Assembly (NCBI GenBank): GCA_016194705.1
Contig: JACQAZ010000047.1
Location: forward strand, 1 to 64,000
DNA: 64,000 nt
Source of the DNA: Elusimicrobiota bacterium
GTDB taxonomy: Bacteria; Elusimicrobiota; Elusimicrobia; UBA1565; UBA9628
Reading direction: 5' to 3'
Within the stretch, counting starts at the first letter, position 1, and every line of letters begins with the position of its first letter. Below the pieces are notes generated by a model. The model ran no database searches. It was not told where the DNA came from and saw only the letters and a list, made by a program, of their open reading frames with translations. Positions 58,212 through 64,000 of this stretch are shown one piece after another. The translations under genes were made by a program, and so were the position numbers.

Positions 58212-58477
58212 TACGCGAGCGCAATTTCGAGCGGCGTCGTGAAGCGGGTCCCGGAGGACATCGAGGGCTCGACGTCTTTGAGTAGCCGCAGTCTCTTGGC
58301 GTTCGAGATGAACAGAGACACGGCTTCTTTCAAGGACGCTTGGGCGCTCTCAGGAGTGGCTCCGAAAGACGCCACGCCGAGTTCGGGACACTTGGAGACG
58401 TAACGGCGGCCTTCTTTCCAAACGACGGCGGTCAAGTGGTATTGCTTCACTTTTCGTTTCCCCTTGCGGCCGCCCAT
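58211..58477 (-). CDS. hicB: HicB-like antitoxin (short, no obvious DNA-binding tail)
   Basis: YHLTAVVWKEGRRYVSKCPELGVASFGATPESAQASLKEAVSLFI; TATAAT 6 nt before ATG 58477. Confidence 0.85.
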   Translation of the reverse strand: MGGRKGKRKVKQYHLTAVVWKEGRRYVSKCPELGVASFGATPESAQASLKEAVSLFISNAKRLRLLKDVEPSMSSGTRFTTPLEIALA

Positions 58478-58591
58478 GCTTTGATTATAACAGCCCATCC
58501 CGGTTCCCGCAAGCGCGCGGGCGGCGCTCAATATACATACGATTGAGCCCCCCGAATTGTTCCCTGTGTATAGGAGAAAAGGCCGGAAGGA

Positions 58592-59680
58592 TCAGGCTTT
58601 GACGCGAGCCAGGCGCTTCTCGAGCGCGGCGAAGCCCGCGTCGAGGTCGGACTTCGAGATGAAGCCCATGTGCGCGATGCGGATGATCTTGCCCTTGAGG
58701 TGGAGCTGGCCGCCCGCGATCGAGATGCTCTCCTCGCGCAGGATCTCTTGGATCAGCGCCTGGCCGTCCAATCCCTCGGGGAGCTTGAGCGCGGTGAGGA
58801 TGTTGGCCGGGTCGGCGGCGAACAATGGAAGGTCGACCCTCGCCGCCCAGGCGCGCGTGTATTTGGCGAGCTCGGCCGTGCGCTTCCAGACGTTCTCGAT
58901 GCCCTCCTGGCGGATCAGGCGCAGCGCCTCGGCCTGGCCCATGACGAGCGTGACGCCGGGCGTGTAGGGCGTCTCTTTGTCCTTGACTGATTTGAGCATC
59001 GTGCGCCAGTCGTAGTAGAAGCGCGGCAGGGACGCGGTCTCGACGAGCTTCCAGGTTCGCTCGGAAACGGCGGCGAAGGCCAAGCCGGGGGCGTTCATCA
59101 AACCCTTTTGAGAACCTGTCAAAACGACGTCCAAACCCCAGGCGTCCATTTCGAGCGGTTCTGCCGCCAAACCGGAGATTGAGTCAACGACGATAATGGC
59201 GGCGGAGTGCTTGCGGACTTCGTCCGCAAGCGTCTTCAAATCATTCACGATCCCGGTCGAAGTATCGGTGTGTTGGAAGAAAACGACTCTGACATCCTTG
59301 TTTTCCTTGAGCGCCTTGGCCAATTTCTTCGGATCGGCCGCGTGGCCCCACTCTTCCGCGACAATGATCGGGAATAAGCCGTAAGTCTTCAAAATCTTCA
59401 CGAAGCGGTCGCCGAAGGCGCCGGTCGTGTGCACCAGCGCCTTGTCGCCCGGCGAGAGCAGGTTGACGACCGCCGACTCCATGGAGCCGGTGCCCGAGCA
59501 GGTCATCATGAGCACCGTGCTCTTGGTCCGGTAGACGTACTGCATCTCGCGCAAGGTGAAGTCGAAGAGCTCGCCGAACTCCTTGGTGCGGTGGTGCAGG
59601 ATCGGCTTGGCCATCGCGTGCGAGACAGACGGCGGCAGCGGGGTGGGTCCGGGGGTCAGCATGATCGCGTTCTTGCTCAT
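58592..59680 (-). CDS. class V aminotransferase (serine-pyruvate/alanine-glyoxylate type)
   Basis: MLTPGPTPLPPSVSHAMAKPILHHRTKEF; VVLTGSQKGLMNAPGLAF PLP-Lys region; SD aggagg; true start 59680, not the listed 61033. Confidence 0.92.
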   Translation of the reverse strand: MSKNAIMLTPGPTPLPPSVSHAMAKPILHHRTKEFGELFDFTLREMQYVYRTKSTVLMMTCSGTGSMESAVVNLLSPGDKALVHTTGAFGDRFVKILKTYGLFPIIVAEEWGHAADPKKLAKALKENKDVRVVFFQHTDTSTGIVNDLKTLADEVRKHSAAIIVVDSISGLAAEPLEMDAWGLDVVLTGSQKGLMNAPGLAFAAVSERTWKLVETASLPRFYYDWRTMLKSVKDKETPYTPGVTLVMGQAEALRLIRQEGIENVWKRTAELAKYTRAWAARVDLPLFAADPANILTALKLPEGLDGQALIQEILREESISIAGGQLHLKGKIIRIAHMGFISKSDLDAGFAALEKRLARVKA

Positions 59681-62103
59681 GAGAGGCCTCCTGAGGGGGG
59701 GATCGACGGACGCGGCCCGGGGGCGGTCCAGCCGGGAGTCCGCGGCGAGACTTTCGCCTCGGGCTCCGGGGCCGGCCCCAATGCCAGCTCGAGCACGTCC
59801 GAGAAATGCTTGACGGGGATCATCTTGACGTCGGCGAGGATCTCGGGCGGTATGTCCTCGAGGTCCTTCTGATTTTGCTCTGGGAAAAGGACCGTCTTGA
59901 TCGCCTCGCGATGCGCCGCGAGCACCTTTTCCTTGAGGCCGCCGATCGGCAGCACGCGGCCGCGCAAGGTGATCTCGCCGGTCATCGCGATGCCGGGCAG
60001 GACGGCGCGGCCGGTCATCAAGGAGGCGATCGCGGTCGCGATCGCGATGCCCGCCGAAGGCCCGTCCTTGGGGGTCGCGCCCTCGGGGACGTGGACGTGG
60101 AGGTCGACGTCCTTGAAATGGTCGAGGTTGATGCCGAACTCCTTGGCCATCGACTTGAGGTACGAGAGCGCGGCCTGCGCGGACTCCATCATGACCTGGC
60201 CGAGCTTGCCGGTGAGTTTCAGCTCGCCCTTGCCGGGCATGGCGACGACCTCGATGGCCATCGTCACGCCGCCGACCTCGGTCCAGGCCAGGCCCGTCGA
60301 GACGCCGAGGCCGTTGAAGGAGTTGCGCTCCTTGAAGAACTTCGGTATGCCGAGGAACTTCTGGAGGTTCTCGGCCGTGACGGCGACTTTTTGCTCGCCG
60401 TCGGCCACGAAGAGCTTGGCGGCCTTGCGCGCGAGGCTGGCCATCTCGCGGTCGAGGTTGCGCACGCCGGCCTCGCGCGTGTACTCCTCGATGGCGCGGT
60501 CGATGGCGTCGTCGCCGACCGTGACGAGCTCGGCTTTGAGGCCGTGGGCCTTGAGCTGCTTGGGCAAGAGGTAGGTCCGAGCGATGAGCTTTTTCTCGGC
60601 GTGGGTGTAGCCGGGGAAGCGCAAGACCTCGAGGCGGTCCTGAAGGCTCACGGGGATGCCCTCGAGCGTGTTGGCCGTGCAGATGAACATGACCTGCGAA
60701 AGGTCGAACTCCGTGTCGAGGTAGTGATCGAGGAAGGTGAAGTTCTGCTCGGGATCGAGGACCTCGAGCATCGCAGCCGCCGGATCGCCGCGCCAGTCCA
60801 TGCCCATCTTGTCGATCTCGTCCAATAAAAAGAGAGGGTTCCGGGAGCCCGCCTTGCGCAGGGATTGGATGATGCGGCCCGGCAAAGAACCGATGTAGGT
60901 GCGCCGGTGCCCCCTGATCTCGGCCTCGTCCCGGACGCCGCCCAAGGACATGCGCACGAACTTGCGGCCCAAAGAGCGCGCGATCGAGCGTCCCATCGAG
61001 GTCTTGCCCACGCCGGGAGGCCCGACGAAGCACAGGATCGGGCCCTTGAGGCCCTTGGTCAGCTTCGTGACGGCCAGATACTCGAGTATGCGCTCCTTGA
61101 TCTTCTTGAGGTCGTAGTGGTCGGCGTCGAGAATCTCCTCGGCCCGCCGGACATCGAGATTATCGCGGGTGCGCTTCGACCACGGCAGATGGGTCATCCA
61201 GTCGAGGTAGGTCCGCGCGACGGTCGACTCGGGAGAGTAAGGCATCATCTTCTCGAGCCTAGAGAGCTCCTTGGTCGAAGCCTCGAAGGCGGCCTTGGGC
61301 ATCCTGGCGTCCTTGATCGCCTTGCGCAAATCCTCGATCTCTTGCGCGAAGTCGTCTTTTTGGCGGAGCTCTTTTTGGATCGCTTTCATCTGCTCCGTCA
61401 GGTAGTACTCCTTCTGGGTCTTCTCGATTTGGGACTTGACGCGCGTGTGGATCTTGCGCTCGAGCGTCATGATCTCGATGTCGGTCTTGAGGAAGCCGAT
61501 GAGCTTCTCGAGGCGCTTCGCGACGTCGAGCTCTTCCAAGACGTTCTGGCGGTCGGCGGCCTTCGAGAGGCCGTTGGCCGCGATCGTGTCGCAAAGCTGG
61601 GAGGGATCCTCCATGCGCTGCAGGGCGGGCAGGATCTCGGAGGTCGAGCGGCGCGCGAGCTTGGAGTGCTCGTCGAAGACCTCGAGGCAGTGGCGCATAA
61701 GGGCCTTGAGCTCGGCGGTGGCCTGGGAGGTCTCCGGCGGATACTCGAGGTCAGCCTCCCAGTAGGCCTTGCCCGCGGGAATCTCGGGAGCCTTGGCGAC
61801 GGCTCTCGTGAGGCCCTGCAGGAAGACCTTGAGCGTGCCGTCGGGCATCTTGAGGAACTGCACGACCTCGGCCAGAACGCCGGTCGTGTAGAGGTCGGCG
61901 GGCTGAGGATCCTCGAGGGTGATCTCCTTCTGCGCGACGACCGCGAGGAGTTTCGCGGTATCCTTCATCGCCGCTTCCAGCGCCGCGACCGATTTAGCGC
62001 GCCCCACGGAGAGGGGCAGGACCATGTGCGGGAAGACCACGACGTCGCGCACGGCGAGCAGGGGGAGCCTTCCCGGGCGCGCGCTCGTCTTGGGCTCGCT
62101 CAC
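59677..62103 (-). CDS. lon: ATP-dependent protease Lon
   Basis: [87 protein letters not shown] start 62103 with GTGA overlap to clpP stop. Confidence 0.95.
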   Translation of the reverse strand: MSEPKTSARPGRLPLLAVRDVVVFPHMVLPLSVGRAKSVAALEAAMKDTAKLLAVVAQKEITLEDPQPADLYTTGVLAEVVQFLKMPDGTLKVFLQGLTRAVAKAPEIPAGKAYWEADLEYPPETSQATAELKALMRHCLEVFDEHSKLARRSTSEILPALQRMEDPSQLCDTIAANGLSKAADRQNVLEELDVAKRLEKLIGFLKTDIEIMTLERKIHTRVKSQIEKTQKEYYLTEQMKAIQKELRQKDDFAQEIEDLRKAIKDARMPKAAFEASTKELSRLEKMMPYSPESTVARTYLDWMTHLPWSKRTRDNLDVRRAEEILDADHYDLKKIKERILEYLAVTKLTKGLKGPILCFVGPPGVGKTSMGRSIARSLGRKFVRMSLGGVRDEAEIRGHRRTYIGSLPGRIIQSLRKAGSRNPLFLLDEIDKMGMDWRGDPAAAMLEVLDPEQNFTFLDHYLDTEFDLSQVMFICTANTLEGIPVSLQDRLEVLRFPGYTHAEKKLIARTYLLPKQLKAHGLKAELVTVGDDAIDRAIEEYTREAGVRNLDREMASLARKAAKLFVADGEQKVAVTAENLQKFLGIPKFFKERNSFNGLGVSTGLAWTEVGGVTMAIEVVAMPGKGELKLTGKLGQVMMESAQAALSYLKSMAKEFGINLDHFKDVDLHVHVPEGATPKDGPSAGIAIATAIASLMTGRAVLPGIAMTGEITLRGRVLPIGGLKEKVLAAHREAIKTVLFPEQNQKDLEDIPPEILADVKMIPVKHFSDVLELALGPAPEPEAKVSPRTPGWTAPGPRPSIPPSGGLS

Positions 62104-62702
62104 AGTTTGGCCCCGGGAAGAACGACGTCGACGATCCCGTAAGCCTTGGCCTCCTCGGCGGACATGTAGAAGTTTCGCTCCATGTCCTTGGTCAGCTTGT
62201 CCTTGGTCTGGCCGGTGTGCAGGGCCAAAATCCCGCTCAAGCGGTCCTTGGTCTTCTGCATCTCCTCGGCCTCGATGATGATGTCGGTCGCCTGGCCGCC
62301 CAAATCGCCGCGGATGAGGGGCTGATGGATCATGACCCTGGAATGCGGCAGCATGTAGCGCTTGCCCCTGGTCCCGGCGGCCAGCAGCACGGCGCCAAAC
62401 GACATCGCCATGCCGAAGCACATCGTCGAGATCGGCGACTTGATGTACTGCATCGTGTCGTAGATCGCAAGGCCCGCGGTGACCATGCCGCCCGGCGAGT
62501 TGATGTAGAGGTTGATGTCCTTGTCGGGATCCTCGGCGTCGAGGTAGAGCAGCTGCGAGATAATGAGGTTCGCCGAGTCGGTGCTCACCACGCCTTCGTA
62601 GCCGCCCGCGAAGATGATCCTCTCCTTCAAGAGCCGCGAGAAGATGTCGTAGCCGATGGCCGAGCCCTGGGTCCAGCGTTCGAGTATCGTAGGGACTATC
62701 AT
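62100..62702 (-). CDS. clpP: ATP-dependent Clp protease proteolytic subunit, variant active site
   Basis: [80 protein letters not shown]. Confidence 0.94.
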   Translation of the reverse strand: MIVPTILERWTQGSAIGYDIFSRLLKERIIFAGGYEGVVSTDSANLIISQLLYLDAEDPDKDINLYINSPGGMVTAGLAIYDTMQYIKSPISTMCFGMAMSFGAVLLAAGTRGKRYMLPHSRVMIHQPLIRGDLGGQATDIIIEAEEMQKTKDRLSGILALHTGQTKDKLTKDMERNFYMSAEEAKAYGIVDVVLPGAKL

Positions 62703-62708
62703 GGAGAG

Positions 62709-62714
62709 ATTATA
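62709..62714 (-). promoter_or_regulatory. clpP -10 box 6 nt before ATG
   Basis: Minus TATAATctctccATG. Confidence 0.55.
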
Positions 62715-62753
62715 TGGTTTTGCGCGGGCGTCGTCCAGAGCGGCCCGAGAGTT

Positions 62754-63752
62754 TCAGAAAAAGGGATCGACCTTGTAGCCTTCCTGCGAGCCCAGCAGCT
62801 TCTGGGTGGTCTCGGCGAGCATGCCCGGCGGCATCCAGGCTGGACCCGCGGGCTCGACGAGGACGTACTGCGTGCCTTGGTACTCGATGAACAGGTCTCC
62901 CTTGAGCGGGTTACGAAGGACGCCCATGACGTAATGATCGGGCAGGCTGACGCCGACGAGCCGGATCTTGGGCCAATTCGAGAGGACCGAGGCCAGAAGC
63001 CCGGTCTTGGTATCGCAGTCGCCCCAGCCCAGCACGAGAGTCTTGACCGGGTGCCAAAGGCCGCCCGTGTGGACGCCGCCCTCGATGTTGGGCGGGACCT
63101 TGTAGCCGACCGCGGTCTGGACCATCGCGACGACGGCGCCGATGATGTCGCCCGACTCGTAGCCCTTCGACTGGGCAATCGAGTCGAAGGCCTGGGCCAG
63201 CGAGGCCACGCGCGCGCCGCTCTTGCCGACCAAGGCCGGCATGTCGACCTCGACGACGCCGCCGCCCATGAGACGGAAACCCTTGCCGCCCATGTAATCA
63301 TGCAGCTTCTTGTCGTACTGGGCCTTGAGTCCCGCCAGGGCTTGGTTGAGCTGAACCTGGTTCTTATGCGTCTTGATCGCCTCGGCGAGCGCGGCCTTGC
63401 GCGCCCCCTCGTGCCAGGCCTTGATCTCGTCGACGTCCTCTTGCTTGTAGCCCCACTGCGACTCGTACCCGTCGAAGACCTCCTTGGCGACCTTGAAGTC
63501 GACGGAGAGCTGGTCGTTGTTGAAATTGCGAAAGCCGTAGCGCGCGGAGTAGCCTTTCGGGTCCTTGTCGAGCTTCTGGCTCGCGAAGCGTCCTTGCAGC
63601 GGCTCCCCGCCGGCCTCCTGCGCGCGCACGATCATGCCGTCCTGGGGGACGACGACGAGGCGCTCCTGCCAACGCCAGGCGATGCTCGCCGCCAAGGCGT
63701 AAAAGCAGGCGCCAAGAACGGCGAGCCTCAAGTGGGGCAGACGGAAGTTCAT
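62754..63752 (-). CDS. transglutaminase-like cysteine protease-fold membrane protein
   Basis: 332 aa; LGWGDCDTKTGLLASVL, PDHYVMG; N-terminal TM. Confidence 0.65.
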   Translation of the reverse strand: MNFRLPHLRLAVLGACFYALAASIAWRWQERLVVVPQDGMIVRAQEAGGEPLQGRFASQKLDKDPKGYSARYGFRNFNNDQLSVDFKVAKEVFDGYESQWGYKQEDVDEIKAWHEGARKAALAEAIKTHKNQVQLNQALAGLKAQYDKKLHDYMGGKGFRLMGGGVVEVDMPALVGKSGARVASLAQAFDSIAQSKGYESGDIIGAVVAMVQTAVGYKVPPNIEGGVHTGGLWHPVKTLVLGWGDCDTKTGLLASVLSNWPKIRLVGVSLPDHYVMGVLRNPLKGDLFIEYQGTQYVLVEPAGPAWMPPGMLAETTQKLLGSQEGYKVDPFF

Positions 63753-63764
63753 TGGGGAAAGGAT

Positions 63765-63782
63765 ATTTTACCATGGTATAAT
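63765..63782. promoter_or_regulatory. overlapping divergent extended -10 promoters
   Basis: + TGGTATAAT (63774-63782); - TGGTAAAAT (63765-63773); shared palindrome TACCATGGTA (63769-63778). Confidence 0.6.
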
Positions 63783-63794
63783 CACCACCGCACG

Positions 63795-64000
63795 ATGAAG
63801 ATCCTCGTCACCGGCGCCGCGGGCTACATAGGCAGTCACACGGCCCTCGAACTGCTCAGGGCAGGTCACGAGGTCGCCGGTTTCGACAACCTCTGCAACT
63901 CATCCGAGAAGGCCGTCGAGCGCGTCCGCGAGCTCTCCGGCAAGCCCCTGCGCTTCGAGAAGATAGACCTCCTAGACCGTCCCGGCCTGGACCGGCTGTT
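63795..64000 (+). CDS. galE: UDP-glucose 4-epimerase, 5' part
   Basis: MKILVTGAAGYIGSHTALELLRAGHEVAGFDNLCNSS; runs off window. Confidence 0.92.
   Translation, partial: MKILVTGAAGYIGSHTALELLRAGHEVAGFDNLCNSSEKAVERVRELSGKPLRFEKIDLLDRPGLDRL

Noticed and set aside
59681-61033. N-terminal extension of the aminotransferase ORF
   Set aside because: Arg/Pro-rich out-of-frame reading of lon; the real start is ATG 59680 with an SD
60865-62142. 425-aa plus ORF
   Set aside because: Antisense to lon

Overview
This is a GC-rich bacterial chromosomal segment of 64 kb with dense coding on both strands. It has no rRNA, no recognisable IS or phage elements and no CRISPR array. The lineage cannot be fixed from sequence alone; an Elusimicrobiota-like Gram-negative is only a guess. 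I support about 65 CDSs, one tRNA-Asn(GTT), several terminators, promoters and inverted repeats. Recognisable blocks are: a pilT-led operon (pilT, cNMP-binding protein, secreted protein, enoyl-CoA hydratase, SDR); a chromate-type cluster (chrB, chrA, DUF1259, a second ChrB-domain protein, secreted repeat/PepSY-like proteins, ABC exporter); a fatty-acid desaturase divergent from a protein with a caleosin-like C-terminus; an ECF sigma operon with Spy/CpxP/ZraP-like periplasmic proteins; two tandem caspase-like (C14) paralogues plus a third ankyrin-caspase lipoprotein; a GH15 glucoamylase fused to an ICMT-type methyltransferase; a pilB/GAF-HD-GYP-like/Ser-Thr kinase/degenerate-cyclase operon; a BNR/sortilin-like protein; ald, serA, hicBA, an aminotransferase, lon, clpP and galE (partial). 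The main observations from reading the raw sequence are: (1) about 19 transcription-unit-leading genes carry a TANNNT -10 box only 5-10 nt before the start codon, often with a TTGACA-like -35, while operon-internal genes keep Shine-Dalgarno sites, which suggests pervasive leaderless transcription; (2) a desaturase/caleosin-like pair; (3) an EF-hand-like loop intact in one caspase paralogue and degenerate in the other; (4) a ClpP with Asn at the catalytic Asp position; (5) the GH15-ICMT fusion; (6) a repeat-rich low-GC intergenic region with a strong promoter and a small ORF.
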